From Lantana camara (lineage: Eukaryota; Streptophyta; Magnoliopsida; Lamiales; Verbenaceae), in assembly GCA_037501455.1 (NCBI GenBank), contig CM074856.1, positions 46,777,001 through 46,841,000 on the forward strand: a stretch of 64,000 bases of DNA, written 5' to 3'. A model generated the notes under the pieces. That model saw only the letters and a list, made by a program, of their open reading frames with translations. It made no database searches and was not told the origin of the DNA. The position numbers were made by a program, and so were the translations under genes. This document shows positions 36,619 to 49,109 of the stretch, in pieces. Within the stretch, counting starts at the first letter, position 1; every line of letters begins with the position of its first letter.

Positions 36619-37485
36619 AGTAGTGGTGTTATTTTGACATGTACATTACCCATGTTAATGAATCTCTTGATATCTTGACAAGAGAACATGTGAGTGTAGT
36701 TTAGCTTTATAATGTGCGTATTGAGCTATGTAGTTTGTTTACATTCAAAATGCGAATGGAATATGCATTTTAAATATCTTATGTGCACTCAATGCGAGAG
36801 TAATTTTACTCGTTAATGATTCTTTTCTGTGCACATGATTGAGTTGTGTATCTCGCATGTATATTTGTCTTAAGATTGAGTGTTGTTCTTAAGAAATATT
36901 GGGTATGTCTCATAAACACACCATATTGTATATTGAGTATTACATGAGATATACATAACTTCCTGAGAAGTTGTTAAGTTTTCTTGGGATTTCATGTTGT
37001 TTTAGAAATCCATATTTTACAAGAGAACTATAATTTCCTTTGGGTTTCATATTGCTTCCGAGATCGTATATGATAAGGAAATTAGATTTCTTGGGATTTC
37101 ATATTGCACAGAAATCCGTATCATACAAGAAAATCAGAGGACCGATAATGAAATAGCATATTTGGGTTATATTTTGGATTCTATTTCTTACTACACCACC
37201 ACGTCTTAATCCATGTCAGTGGAAGTTGCTAGTATTTGTGATCGTGGAAGGTCTTGTATCAATAAATGATGCAATCACCACCATGATCCGATAATTAGTG
37301 GCTTTCGCCGGACCAGATTGTCTAAAGTCTTATCTATTGCCGTATTGTTTTTAAAAATCTGTGGCCACAGTCAAAATTTTTGTGTGTAATTTAGCTCGAG
37401 AGTCATTTTGATTAAAAATGTGTCATTTTTCCTTTTTTTTAATTTTTTGAGTCAAAACTTCAATTAATATTGTCCAGTGGGAGAC
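36619..37485 (+). repeat. 3' internal region of the copia-like family (copy B)
   Basis: From 36780 it parallels copy A (12208-12912). It ends CCAGTGGGAGAC, the polypurine tract, directly before the LTR. No conserved frame. Confidence 0.7.
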
Positions 37486-37939
37486 TGTAAAAATATTTCT
37501 TGTTGGACTTCTATTAATTGATGGTTGTGTTAAAATAAAACGCGCTAAATATATACGGTTAATGGGACAAGACTTATCAGGCCTATTTATTTGATCCACT
37601 ATAGTTAAAGGCTTGATGTAGCAGACGTGGTCTGACAGCTGATGTAGGCCCACTCTAGAAAGCCCGTGATGGGAGGGCTTCTAGGGTTATATTTATTGAT
37701 GGCTAGGTCCCCTCTCCACTCCATGTTCTTGATTCTGCTTTCCCATCTAAGCTGTCAACTGTCGCTGAGAGAATGAGAGAAAGAACTAGCCAGAGAATTC
37801 GAGCATACCACGTGAAATTGCCCAACTAGATCGGTAAATATCAGGTTCAATTCAATAGGCGAAAATCAGGTATATCTGCACTTTCAATTATATCGGTGTT
37901 CTAAATTCATGGTGTAGATCTTGGTAAAAATTTCTAACA
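37486..37939 (+). repeat. LTR of the copia-like family (copy B), 454 bp
   Basis: Begins TGTAAAAATATTTC and ends AAATTTCTAACA. Matches 12913-13363 and, inverted, 13364-13812. Confidence 0.85.
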
Positions 37940-38167
37940 GTTGTCTTATCAGGCCTATTTATTTGACCCACTATCTTTAAAGGCTTGATTTTAGTAGATG
38001 TGGTCTGACAACTGGTGTAGGCCCACTCTAGAAAGCCCATGATGGGAGGGCTCCTAGGATTTTATATTTAGTGGCTAGGTCCCCTCCCCACTCCGCATTC
38101 TTGATATCTGCTTTCCCATTAAGCTGTCAACTGTGGGGGGTGAAAGAAGGAGAGGAAGATCTAGCCA
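37940..38167 (+). repeat. Partial tandem copy of the same LTR
   Basis: Repeats the LTR from the TTATCAGGCCTATTT phrase to the GATCTAGCC phrase, without either LTR end. Its right limit is also where the next LTR begins abruptly. Confidence 0.75.
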
Positions 38168-38838
38168 AAGGCGTCGATGATATTTCCATAGATTGAAACT
38201 TGATTGCATTCATTCAAATATTCCAAGGACTTAAGTGCAAATAATGGTGATTAGTGAGAGTTAGTGGAAGACTATAATATATCTTGTATATTCCATCTCT
38301 CCCACATTTCATACGCTCACATTTCATACAAAAATCTCACACATTTACACACACTCATACACGGTTTTTACACCAAGGAAGAGAAGGAGAATTTCATCTC
38401 ATATTTCAAGCTTTAATTCAAGGAGGAAATGCACAAGTTGAAGCATCATTCTCATCTCCTCATTTCATCCATTTTATTTCCCATTTCAAGGTATAATATG
38501 AAAGTATATGAATCTCTTGATCCATGATTGAGTAAGGTTTGATGATCTTGGTGGGATTCCTTGATTATATGAGTTTAGAAGCATGTTTAGGACCTTTATA
38601 CTTGGAAGCTTTGCCTGAAACCTTGAATTTATATGAAAGTTGGAGGCATGAATATTAAGGGGTTTTGATGATGAATTTAGATGATCTAGACATGATTTAA
38701 TGGTTTGTTTGTTGCCTAAGTGAAGTATTATGTTTATTTGATGTAGTTGGGCAATTGTCACGGTTCGAATTTGATTTAGAGAGGGTTTGCATGGGTTTTG
38801 AAAAATGGCCTGCTGCTGTTCTGTTTTCGAGCAGAGGA

Positions 38839-38927
38839 TCCCGGTCAAGACAGTCAAGAAGGGTGGCTACGTTAATTGTGCCCCGGCCGGGACACTTCTG
38901 AACTGAAAATCAATCCCGGCCGGGACC
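38839..38927. repeat. GC-rich palindromes, core CGGCCG with CCC/GGG arms
   Basis: CCCCGGCCGGGACA at 38881-38894 and TCCCGGCCGGGACC at 38914-38927, with a weak related word near 38839. Confidence 0.8.
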
Positions 38928-40027
38928 TCTCTCTGGGTGAACAGTGGTTTTTCGTGTAAAAATGATCCGTTCTCCAATTAATTCTATTATGCCTTGTATG
39001 TTCTTAATTGCTAAATTTGTGATAAATTATGATTTTTTCGATCATGTTTACGACATTTCATAATTGACCTTATACGATATTTTATTTCGGGATTTGCTAT
39101 GACGGGGGAGGTTTGTGTAATTTTGTGAAACTTTGAATCATGAATTGCATGCATAATTCTTGTTATCTAATTGATAAATTGAACCCGTTTATGATAATTA
39201 TTGATTGTAAGAGCATGATTGACATTTCATGACTTTGCTATTCGTCATAGTTGGTTCATAAGAGTCGAGTCTTACGTACACTTGTCCTTGTTACACAGAT
39301 CACAGTCCTAGAGACGAGGAACACACACTTTAGGGTGTTATCTTGTTTCTTTTGGTTGGTTAAGTTAAGGTGAGGTTTAAATTCTAGATATATAGAACCC
39401 ATATAACCCTATGTGATGTTTAAGCCAAAATGTATCTATATAATTATAGTTTTTCAAACTCCATGGATTTCAACTAAATTACCGAACCGTATTGTATTGA
39501 TTGATTGCTTTGGCGAGTTTGTATTGCACTGTGGGCCCGAGGGTAGTGTATTGAGCGAACCGGGAAAGCTTGGGCTGACGGGTAACTCTTGCACTATCCT
39601 CACCATTTGGGATGACCCCTGAACCCACTAGGAGATTAGTGGGGAAAAGATTTTCGGGCTTAGGGATTCATGTACCCTCTGCCCAGATTGATTGGATGGT
39701 GGGGCCTTGCAATCCCACCATCACCCGAAGGGAAAAGGGATTATTGAAACTGCTACTTGTGCACTGTAATTGATGGCTTGATCACCTAACACATTAAGAC
39801 TGAATTATTGTACACTGTCGGAAAAAGGTTGGAGAATTGCCCTCACTCGCTGGGCCACTGATTGATTGAGTTAAATTGGTTGTATTAATAAATTGAATTA
39901 GTTGTAATCTCGGGCGAGGAATTATTCTATTCTTGAACTTATATTCTTTCTTTTATAAAACCTTACCCGAAATTATAGCTTGTGTGGTAATTACGCTTAT
40001 AATTATAAACCCCTCATTTAGTCTTTC

Positions 40028-40211
40028 TGTGATACCCCTGTCCCACATCGGGGAAATATAAGAATTAAGTTCAGTATATAAGTTAAAGAATCAAAGTATA
40101 ACCAATGGATATCCCTTTTGGGCAGTGGTTTAGGCCCAATTTCAGGTTATACTCCGTAGGCTTGGAGACTTACGCTCACGTCCAACGGGCCCGCGGACCT
40201 GGGGCGTGACA
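40028..40211 (+). repeat. TRIM 5' LTR
   Basis: Intact copy. AGTATATAAG near 40074 could serve as TATA box. Confidence 0.92.
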
Positions 40212-40213
40212 GA

Positions 40214-40226
40214 TGGTATCAGAACC
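40214..40226 (+). other. TRIM primer binding site
   Basis: TGGTATCAGAACC, one change from the initiator-Met type, two bases after the LTR. Confidence 0.85.
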
Positions 40227-40437
40227 GCTCGTCAGTCGAAGGAGCTAAGTGCTATACGGAGCAAAGTGCTACGCACATGGGAGCCACCTCTTGAGCCTGC
40301 GGGACAAAGTGCTACAAGTGTGGGAGCCACCTCTTGAGCCCGTAGGAGCCACCTCTAGAGTCCCAACGCAGACGAGTCGATAATGGGCTATATGTCATGC
40401 CGCGATGAGGACGTCGCGATTCTGAAGGAGGGGTGAT
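40227..40437 (+). other. TRIM interior with short repeats and polypurine tract
   Basis: GGGAGCCACCTCTTGAGCC occurs twice (near 40279 and 40321), with a third partial copy near 40345. The polypurine tract GAAGGAGGGGTGAT lies directly before the second LTR. Confidence 0.8.
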
Positions 40438-40523
40438 TGTGATACCCCTGTCCCACATCGGGAAAATATGAGAATGAAGTTCAGTATATAAGTTAAAGAG
40501 TCCAAGTATAACCAATGGATATC
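40438..40523 (+). repeat. TRIM 3' LTR, first part
   Basis: Matches the first part of 40028-40211. The LTR resumes after the inserted solo LTR at 43864 and ends at 43961. Confidence 0.9.
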
Positions 40524-40961
40524 TGTAGCACCCAGGACGATAGGCGCCACATTCCCCACACTACAAGTCTAGTCCACACGTGAAATGGATAATCCAAGCA
40601 TGAATCGGACTCATAGCGAACGGGAGACAAAATGAAAGAAATCCTAGCTAGGCGGAATCTAACCCTGTACCAAATAAACCATAATGCCGAAACGTAGTGC
40701 GAAAGCAACAATACCATGCATAAAGTCCAATAATAGCTTCAAACTTAAACATTTCATAACATAATTAAGTTCCAACATGCATTCTAACAACGGGTTCAAC
40801 TAGGCATGCAACCTGTCCCGAATCCATAATCAAGAATCATAAATGGCACACAGGCCCGAATACATATAGAGATACAATTAATCATAATAATGTAAAATGT
40901 GACTCAAGTGTACAAGTGACTCGGACAATAAAGCTAAGACTCGACTCCCGCTTAGCAAAAC

Positions 40962-43263
40962 CTGCAAGAATTGGAAGAGTGAAAAGAGGTGTCAGTCTCT
41001 AGAAGACTGAGTGAGCCGGAGCTATACATATATATAGAAACATGCACATGCAAGCCATAAATCCCGAGCAAAGTTTTATTTAAAGTTAGTTCCACGAAGG
41101 GCTAGAAAGTAACTAAGCAATGCTTGGACTTTACGAATAATTCATATTAAATTCATTAAGTTCATAATTCATACATAATCATTAAGGCTCGGCGAGTGAG
41201 CGCGCATAATCTCCAACCAAGCTCTGGCCGTGTACGAAAAATATCATTATTATATTGAATACGCGATCAGGCAATACATTATAATACTCGCAAGCCAAAT
41301 AACATTACATAAGACATAATCGTTTAGGTAATCTGTGTCCCGGCCTTCCCGCACGGTGCATAATAATAATATAACCATAATCATGAAAATAAGTTCCAAC
41401 CTTCTTCCTCCGGGTGGTGGACGGGCTTGCAAGACCCGACCAACGGTCCATACATAGGCCAATGGGGGTACATGAATCCCCCAAGGGCACTCAGCTCCCA
41501 TTCCCCGCTAAACCTCCTAGCGAGGGCTGGTATCACCGTAAATGTGGTGGGACTAGTACAAGGGATCACCGTCAGCCCTTACCTTCCCGGATAGCCACTT
41601 GCACTAAGTCCCTGGGCCCATGCTTTCATAATTATGTTCATAATCATGTTCTCGCCAAAACAATTCCAATCAAGAGAAACATAATACATTTCATAATTCA
41701 TAAGACAAGGTTTACTCGATAATAATTTACTCGATGACTCCACTTTGAAAATGGTATATAGATATACATAAGGTTTTTGGCCAAAACTTATCACATAAGG
41801 GTTGTAGGGTTTGATACGTAACTAGAACGAAAACACCCTCACCTGGAATACCACGAGACAAGAAACATGAGCAATACGGTTGCCTATTCAATTCGGAAGT
41901 CTCCGCCCTGGAAACAAACTGTACAAGAGAAGGAACAATGTGTACTCGTGAGAATTGACTCAACATGAAACCACATAGACGCACGGCATGTTATGCACTT
42001 GGTATGAGATACATAAGGAGTATAGATCATGTTATGATGTCATATAATCAAGTAATTCATTCAAAACGTTCAATACATGGTGGTTTCATATTCATGTGTT
42101 TCATATCTTTCAAGATTCATATCAAATCGGGCCATAAACTTCATATAGTATTCATAGCACATATTTAAACATGTTTAAAATGAGTATAATAGCATACATT
42201 GGTAATTCCTGAAGTTAAAGTTCGTATAAGGGCAACGAATACAAAGAAAGTGATACAAGGTAACACATAAAAGCATATGAGTTAATAATTAAAAAACGGG
42301 CATTCCAATTAGGCCATAAATTTGAAATATACAACCTAAAACATAATAAAACATGTTAAATAAGCATATGGATCAATTAAAACATATACAAAAGTCAAGG
42401 GGGTGGAAGGAACGCAAGAAGATGGATTTTGGCGAACGTTGACAGTTTTTTGAAAATGAACAAGCTGTAGAAAATTGGAGATATCTCAAGTTATAGAAGT
42501 TGGAATTAAGTTTTGTTTGTTGAAAATGAAACTAGACACATAGATATTTTCAATGGTATGTGGCTCAAATCTTGGTTCAAATCGAGGTCAAAATGGCGTA
42601 GGTTTGAAGTTGGGTCAATGCAGAACTTCGGTGAAGTGGCGACACAATTTTCAAATTCTCATATCTCATAAATGAGAAAAGATATTAAGGTGATTCCAAT
42701 TGGAGTTGTTTTGGACTTCAAGAGGTTTCCAACAGTTCAAAAATCAGATCAATCCGAGTTTGGATGAGGGAGTACCCGGCCAGGGAAAATACAAGGAAAA
42801 ATCTACCCGACCGGGGAAAAAGAGTGCAGAAACTCTCTGGACTAAAGTACCCGCCCGGGTACTTTTTAGTACAAAAAACTACCTGCCCGGGTAGTCCTTC
42901 TAGGCGAGAAAAAGAAGCAAAACAGGGGGGGTTATTCGTGGAGGGAAGAAAGGGGGCAAAAATCACAACAAAACTCAACCCAATTCACTTAAAACATGTA
43001 ATATATCATGTAGGAATTTCAAATGCAAGTTTAGAACAAATTAAAACACATTAATTCACAAAACCACACACACATATATATATATATACACATCTACATA
43101 CACACATATACATACACATTCTTGCTCCAAGGATTCAAACAATCAAACATAAAACTCATGGATTCAAGTATCAAAGCATCAAACACATACAAAATCATGC
43201 TTTGAACACCAAGGAATTCAAACCCTAATTTACTAAACATAAATATACAAGCCCACAATATAC
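40962..43263 (-). other. Candidate LTR intron
   Basis: Minus-strand donor TTCCAAG|GTATATTG (intron from 43263); acceptor CCAATTCTTGCAG|GTTTTG (ending 40962). The hairpin 40993-41009 (CAGTCTCTAGAAGACTG on the plus strand) contains CTGAC on the sense strand, about 31 nt from the acceptor. Length 2302 bp. Confidence 0.6.
42771..42894. repeat. GC-rich palindromes with TACCC/GGGTA arms
   Basis: GTACCCGCCCGGGTAC (42847-42862), CTACCTGCCCGGGTAG (42879-42894), and two weaker copies near 42773 and 42801. Confidence 0.8.
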
Positions 43264-44363
43264 CTTGGAAGAAAAAGGATGGAGAAGAGAAGAGAGATGA
43301 TGTAGAGCTTGGGTCTTGAACTTGAGAGAGGAGAATGGAGCTCGAATTTCTCGTCTTCCTTGCTTGGATGATGGCTCATTGATGGGGAGGAGAGATTGGA
43401 GGGTTTGGAAGCTTTGTGTATTGAGAAAAGAAATGAAGAAGAAGAAGAATGAGAAGACAAGGGGGGTTGGATCGTGTATTAAGGGAGAAGAGAGGAGGAA
43501 ATTTGCACTTTGGTCCTCCAAGAATTTAAGTGCTTCAATTAGGTTACTGAGGTTTAGTTGGGGAACGATTGAGGTCCGAAACAAGGTTTGATTGAGTCCA
43601 AGGATTTCATATAATTTCTAATAAGTGCATAAGTGAAATAAAACATTAATTAGCAAGTATATAAGTAGTAAATGAATTTAAATAATATAGTCAAAGATCA
43701 CCTAAATCATATAGAGATCACGTAATGACAATTAATTCACGAAAGTAAAGTATATTAAAAGTCTACTTAGCATATAAAACACATATAAGTCAGATAACTC
43801 TCGGTCTAATCCCACTCGTGACATCATACCTGACTTGCCGAGAAATCGGAGCGTTACAATATCCCTTTGGGGCAGTGGTTTAAGCCCAATTTCATGTTAT
43901 ACTCGGTGGGCTTGGAGACTTGCGCTCGCGTCCAATGGGCCCACGGACCCGGGGCGTGACACTTTCATAGACTGACCCCTCACATTTTCAGGTTTCGCAG
44001 GCGGGGATTGAGTTTTTTGTTGGGTCTAGCATTGCACTCTCATGTAGATAATTATGTATTACTTTTGAATCTTGATAATGCATATGTATATTATGAATTG
44101 TTTTTGGAAAGTTTAGGATTGTAAATATGGAAATGTTGGATAAGGACCCATCAATTGATAATGGAATGAATGTATATTATTTTGCTTCCGCTTTATTGTT
44201 GTGCATGTTAGTAATTCGTTGAGGGTTAGTTCCGCCTAGGTAGTGAGTCGTTTTTTATTGTCTCCCGTTCGCTATAGGCTTGATTCATGTATGGGTGTTT
44301 GTTCCATATGTAGATTGAACTATAGTGCGGGGGATGTGGCTATCCAGCGTTCTGGGTGCTACA

Positions 44364-44857
44364 CTAAGTCTTCTTGTCCTTGCCGATGGTGGAATATAAT
44401 TATTCTTGAACTCCCTTACAAAATTTTCCAAAGTGAGATCATTCCCATTGGCTTGAATTGTGATGTTTGCAGTTTTCCACCAATTACAAGCCTCTCCTTG
44501 AAGTTGGAAGATGGCAAGGTCGATCATTTCTTGAAGGCTACACCGACACACCCTAAAAATATCTTGTATCTCAACAAGCCAGTTTTCAGCCAATACATCA
44601 TTACCACCATGAAACTGTGGTGGGTGGTAAGAACAGAAATCCCTTTGGGCTTGGGATAAGCCCCCTTCTTGAACAAGAACAGGAACTGGAGCCAGAGGTG
44701 GTGGTGGATTCTCCTGGAGTCTTCTTTCTACATAATTCATCACCGCTTCCATAAAATTTTCGGGAGTAGCTTGAGGATTTCTCCCTTGAGGAGTAGGAGA
44801 GCGGTCTCGGCGACGAAGGCGACCCAGTGAATGGTCACGGTCTCTTCGGGGAGGCAT
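44364..44857 (-). pseudogene. gag: Gag of a second Tekay-type element, broken by an LTR insertion
   Basis: The start ATG at 44855-44857 gives MPPRRDRDHSLGRLRRRDRS, then a proline-rich stretch and the Gag domain (FHGGNDVLAENWLVEIQDIF, ACNWWKTA, NFVREFKNNYIPPSART). The match stops at 44364 where the plus-oriented LTR (38168-44363) begins; the frame runs on into LTR sequence by chance. The rest of gag, all of pol and the 3' LTR are not found to the left. Confidence 0.88.
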
Positions 44858-45038
44858 TTTGTAAATTCAAACACTGAAAATGCATGTTTGATCAGTTTAT
44901 GCCCATGAAAGTAAATGCAACACTTAACATGTCACATAACCAAGAAAGGGCAAGTAAATGCAAGGACACGTTGACAAGTTGTCCCTAAGCCATACGACCT
45001 TGACAGACTCGACACTAGAACCCTGGTTTTGCAACCGG

Positions 45039-45050
45039 GCTCTAATACCA
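45039..45050 (-). other. Primer binding site with one change
   Basis: The minus strand reads TGGTATTAGAGC, differing from the initiator-Met site by a C to T change. Confidence 0.85.
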
Positions 45051-46519
45051 CTTTAGGATGTGATGCCCTAGCGTAGGCCCACATTCCCCGTACTAAGACC
45101 AAGCTCATACACGAATATAGTCCGCATACAAGCCAAATCATAGCGAACGAGGACATGACATGAACCCTGGCTAGGCGGGACTAACCCTGTGCCAACAAGT
45201 CAAATAGCCAACAAGAATATAACCAAGTATTGCAGAACCATAATTATACCAAGCTGAACCATATGTACTAATAATTAAGTCATAGCTACAAATCCAATAC
45301 AATATAAGAGTATTCGGCCCACATAGCCTCCGAATGAACAAAACAAAAGTATATAATTATAAGTGTGTGATACAAGCCATGAAGTGTAAACCTAGCTAGA
45401 CATGAAAATACACTTGGCTACATGCAATTTCCCGCCTAGCTACGCCAGCAAAAGAACCTGAGGGACAAAGAAGGTAGAGGTCAGTCTCTACAAGACTGAG
45501 TGAATGACATAAGTAATATATATAAAGCAGTAAAGCTCATTCCAGCTATAATTCCATATAAACTTTTACAAGCAACAAGTATAGATTTATTATATGGAAT
45601 TACAACTATCAATTCATTTCATTGCAATTGATCAAGTGGCTCGGCGAGTGAGCAATCTCCAACCTTTCTACTTTAGTGTACAAGGTAATTATTGAGTGTT
45701 CATGCAATATTTAGCTTGAATCAGATTCAGGTGCACAGGTACTCCTTTTTCTCCGGGTTGGTGGTTCGGGTAGCTAGCCCTTACCACCCAGGACAATGAG
45801 ATCAATGGGTACATGAATCTCATTGACCGGAATCCCATCGGTTCACCAAACCTCCTGGCGAACGTCCGCGTTGGACCGAACAGGTGGGACTTATGCAAGA
45901 GGTGGCCGTCAACCCTTGCTTTCCCGGTTCTCTCAATACATAAGCCCCTGGGCCCCAGGAAGTGTAATAGTCTCGCCAAAACAGGACAGGATCAGGAATT
46001 TAGGTACATTTTGAAAACATTTAACCTTTGAAAGCAAGTATATATATATAGGTTTTGGTCAAATCCACACATAAGAAGGTTGTAGGGCTGATATTATATA
46101 TCTTAATAATTCCTCACCTGTACCGAAACCAAACGAAAGGAAAAAAACTCCCCGAACCCTACACAGCCGGCTCGACGTCCTCTTGAGAATCCTCTGGACA
46201 AGAAAAATAGGACACAAGTGAGACTCGACTCAAAATGAACTAAGTACGATGCACGACAACATAATAAAATGAAATGATATGATGGTGAGGTCAAGTTATA
46301 TCATGAACAAGTTCTCGTGCCCAATTAATATTCCACTCATGTTTTAACAAGAATTAAATCATGATAGTATAAAACAAAGTAGGCATTAACATATAATTGA
46401 TCAATTATATGACACGTTGGTCACGTCAAGGCTCAAACAAAACGTAGACGAAATGAAATTAATTACACAAAACACCCAAAACTCAATCATGACCCTTTAC
46501 TCCCCTCAAGAAGAAAAGA

Positions 46520-46620
46520 AGTGACGGTCGTTAACGGATGCAGGCTTTATGTCTTTGGAAAAAATTGGAGGTAACGGGCGTTAATTCCCTGCAGTACAAA
46601 GTTGGTGATAGGCGTTAACA
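46520..46620. repeat. Palindromes with GTAAC/GTTAC arms, left part
   Basis: GGTAACGGGCGTTAATTCC near 46570 and shorter GTTAAC words near 46527 and 46611. The cluster is cut in two by the solo LTR 46628-49103. Confidence 0.75.
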
Positions 46621-47029
46621 GAGGTAGTGTAGCACCCGAAACTCTAGGTACCACATCCCCCGCACTATAGTTCAATTCACATATGAAACGGACAATCCAT
46701 ACATGAACCAAAGCTATAGCAAACGGGAGACAATAAAAAAAACGACAATAGATAGGTGGGACTAAACCCAAACCAAACAATCAATTCATAATGAAAAAAG
46801 CGAAAGCAAAATATTTCATTAACAAATACCCAATATCCAAAAGCATGCTATCTTCTAAGTACATATCAATACATTATCATCTCCGAAATTCCATAAATAT
46901 ACTAATACTCTATAGGCATCAACAACATATATCAATATCAAGAAAGTAATAACATGAGGTGTAGTGCGCTAGACCCAAATTAAAGGCAGGACTCGACTCT
47001 AATTCCCGCCTAGCACGCACTTGTAAAAT

Positions 47030-48517
47030 CTGAAAGGTTGAGGCGTCAGTCTACAAAAGACTGAGTGAGGGGTTTAAATAAATATAAGCGCACATACATG
47101 CAAGTTATAATCTCGGGTAATGTTTTTGTAAAAATAACAATACAATTCAAGAAATAAGATATAAGATCGCCCGAGGTTACAACTATCAAGTTTAACATTT
47201 AACTCAGTCAATCAATGGCCCGGCGAGTGAGGGCAATTCTCCAACCTTACTTGGACTGTGTATAATAATTAGGTTATCAATATTTTAGGTGATCAAGCAA
47301 GTAATTACAATGTAATACATTCAGTAGCAGTTTCAGTCCCTTCTTCCTCCAGGTGATGGTGGGTTTGCAAGGCCCAACCATCCAGTCAGTGTGAGCAGAG
47401 GGTATAAGAATCCCTAAGCCTGGAACTCCTTCCTCCACTAATCTTCTAGTGGATTCAGGGGTCATTGCAAAATGATAAGGATACTTCTAGAGTTACCCGT
47501 CAGCCCATGCTTTCCGGTTGGCTCAAGCCACTACCCTCGGGCCCCCAGTGCAATACAGTATACTCACCAAAATATGGTCAATTCATTACAGTAGACACGT
47601 TGAAGATAGAAATCATTTAAGGTTTATGGAAATTTATAGATATATGTGTACATTTTGGCCGAAATCCACATAAGGGTTGTAAAGGTTCTGTATATCCAGA
47701 AATCAAACCTCACCTGTGTGAACAAAAGAAACAAGGATACAGCTCACGGGGCCTGCTCCTCGTCACCAGGAAGCTGGTCTGTACAAGAAAGACAATTGTC
47801 CGTGAGACATAACTCAAATGTACCAATTAGGACAAACGACTTAATCATGAACAATATGACGTGCATTGATAATTATGGAATGCTATGATCATATTCTTGC
47901 ATAAAACGATCACATAACAACACGTATCGATCAATTAAAAGTTTAGGGAAAAGAAGTGAAATTCTCAAATTCATGCAGAAAGTTTCTGCCATGATCAGAG
48001 ACTTGGGAACGGCCGTTCCGGCTTGCAGTTCAAAGTGGGAATGGCCGTTTCTAGCTCCCCGATTCAATCCCGCGCGTCTATAAGTTTTTGGAAAATTTGG
48101 GGGTTGGGGACGGCCGTTCCCAGAATGAACTGAGACGGGAAGGGTTGTTCCCATTACGCAGCAGAGGCAGAAAACAGAGTAGAATAGGGGAGTTTCGAAC
48201 CAATTCCACAAATCATGAAACAACCATAATTCAATCTCCAAATAATATAAATCATGCAATTCTCACTCTAGCATACTTATAGATCAATAAAATCCAATAA
48301 AAACACATTATCGAAGCTTTGATCAACAAGAATCAACATCTCAAACCCATATATCAACTTATGCTCCAAGCTCATAATCTCCATGACATATGCATCAAAT
48401 TCAAGCTATAATCATATATTCATGTCTCCAACATATAAAACATAATTCATCAAGCTCAAACCATAACCCTAGTCTCACATAATCAATTCAAGAAATTCAT
48501 ATAATCACCATCTTTAC
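47030..48517 (-). other. Candidate LTR intron
   Basis: Minus-strand donor TTTCAAG|GTAAAGAT (from 48517); acceptor CAACCTTTCAG|ATTTTAC (ending 47030). The hairpin 47047-47063 (CAGTCTACAAAAGACTG) has sense-strand CTGAC 17 nt from the acceptor. Length 1488 bp. Confidence 0.6.
48005..48152. repeat. GC-rich palindromes, core CGGCCG with GGAA/TTCC arms
   Basis: GGAACGGCCGTTCC perfect at 48006-48019, and variants near 48037, 48107 and 48137. Confidence 0.85.
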
Positions 48518-49109
48518 CTTGAAATGAAAAGAGATGGATGAATATGATGATCAAGCCTCAAAGTTCACAAATTCTCCAAAATATTAGCTTGAATTGATGA
48601 AATTCCTTCCTCTCTTGTTGGGGTTTTTGATCGGTAGAAAAATGGAAGCAAAGGAGCAAATATGATATGTTTGTATGTATGAAGGAAAATGGGAAGAGAT
48701 GCATCACGTAATGCCGCAATAAAAGGGATAAAAATGCTCCAATTTGCTATTAAATCCCCCAAGTTCATAAGTCATGCAATTGAGTCCAATCTCATAATAA
48801 TTGATCACTTTGGTCCAATGCAAGATTCATGTAATTAAATCCTCCAATTTGAAAGAAATGATCAATTAAGGACATATAAGAAATTAAATCATGTTCGTTA
48901 ATTTAATTCAGGTATCAATCGAATTCAACTTATGCAATAAATATCAATTTGATATGAATTTCATAAAAACACTTGAAATATAATTTTATAAAATTATGTC
49001 ATGAATGTAGAATTTGAAGAAATGAACTAGTTAAAATAAATTCTAACTCTCAAAACTCACACGTGGCATATTTACCTGAAAGGCCGAAAGCTGGGGCGTT
49101 ACAGGCAGG

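Larger units (their letters stand above)
40524..43858 (-). mobile_element. Tekay-type solo LTR, 3335 bp
   Basis: On the plus strand it begins TGTAGCACCC and ends GAGCGTTACA; the TSD ATATC is perfect (40519-40523, 43859-43863). No internal region. It carries the reversed shared modules: CCACATTCCCCACAC near 40549, TAGCGAACGGGAGAC near 40615, CTAGGCGGAA near 40649 and the CGGCGAGTGAG module near 41190. Many small frames inside are non-coding shadows. Confidence 0.93.
40028..43961 (+). mobile_element. TRIM (miniature LTR retrotransposon) split by a solo LTR
   Basis: Two 184-bp class LTRs beginning TGTGATACCCC and ending GGGGCGTGACA, a PBS, a roughly 226-bp interior and a polypurine tract. The TSD CTTTC is perfect (40023-40027, 43962-43966). 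The second LTR is interrupted after 40523 by a Tekay-type solo LTR (40524-43858). Without it the TRIM is about 594 bp. The two LTRs differ at roughly one site in ten by eye. There is no coding capacity, so it depends on another element. Confidence 0.92.
38491..43991 (+). other. Candidate LTR intron (contains the TRIM)
   Basis: Donor TTTCAAG|GTATAATA with the intron from 38491; acceptor CCTCACATTTTCAG|GTTTCG with the intron ending at 43991. The hairpin, restored by skipping the TRIM and one TSD, is TAGTCT..AGACTG with branch-point word CTGAC, 17 nt before the acceptor. About 1.56 kb without the TRIM. A TATA-like stretch lies near 38273. Confidence 0.55.
38168..44363 (+). mobile_element. Tekay-type LTR, 5' end missing, interrupted by a TRIM
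   Basis: Ends GGGTGCTACA at 44363 and carries the shared modules: palindromes near 38881, GCAGGCGGGGA near 43996, GTTCGCTATAGG near 44269 and GTGCGGGGGATGTGGC at 44325-44340. Without the TRIM about 2.26 kb remains. No TGTAAC start is found on the left, so the first several hundred bases appear lost. At its right end it breaks a gag gene of the opposite strand. Confidence 0.8.
46628..49103 (-). mobile_element. Tekay-type solo LTR, 2476 bp
   Basis: The plus strand begins TGTAGCACCCG and ends TGGGGCGTTACA. Flanks ggtag (46623-46627) and ggcag (49104-49108) form a TSD with one mismatch. It landed inside the palindrome cluster of the surrounding LTR. Shared modules: CCACATCCCCCGCAC at 46651-46665 and TAGCAAACGGGAGAC near 46717. 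Confidence 0.88.
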
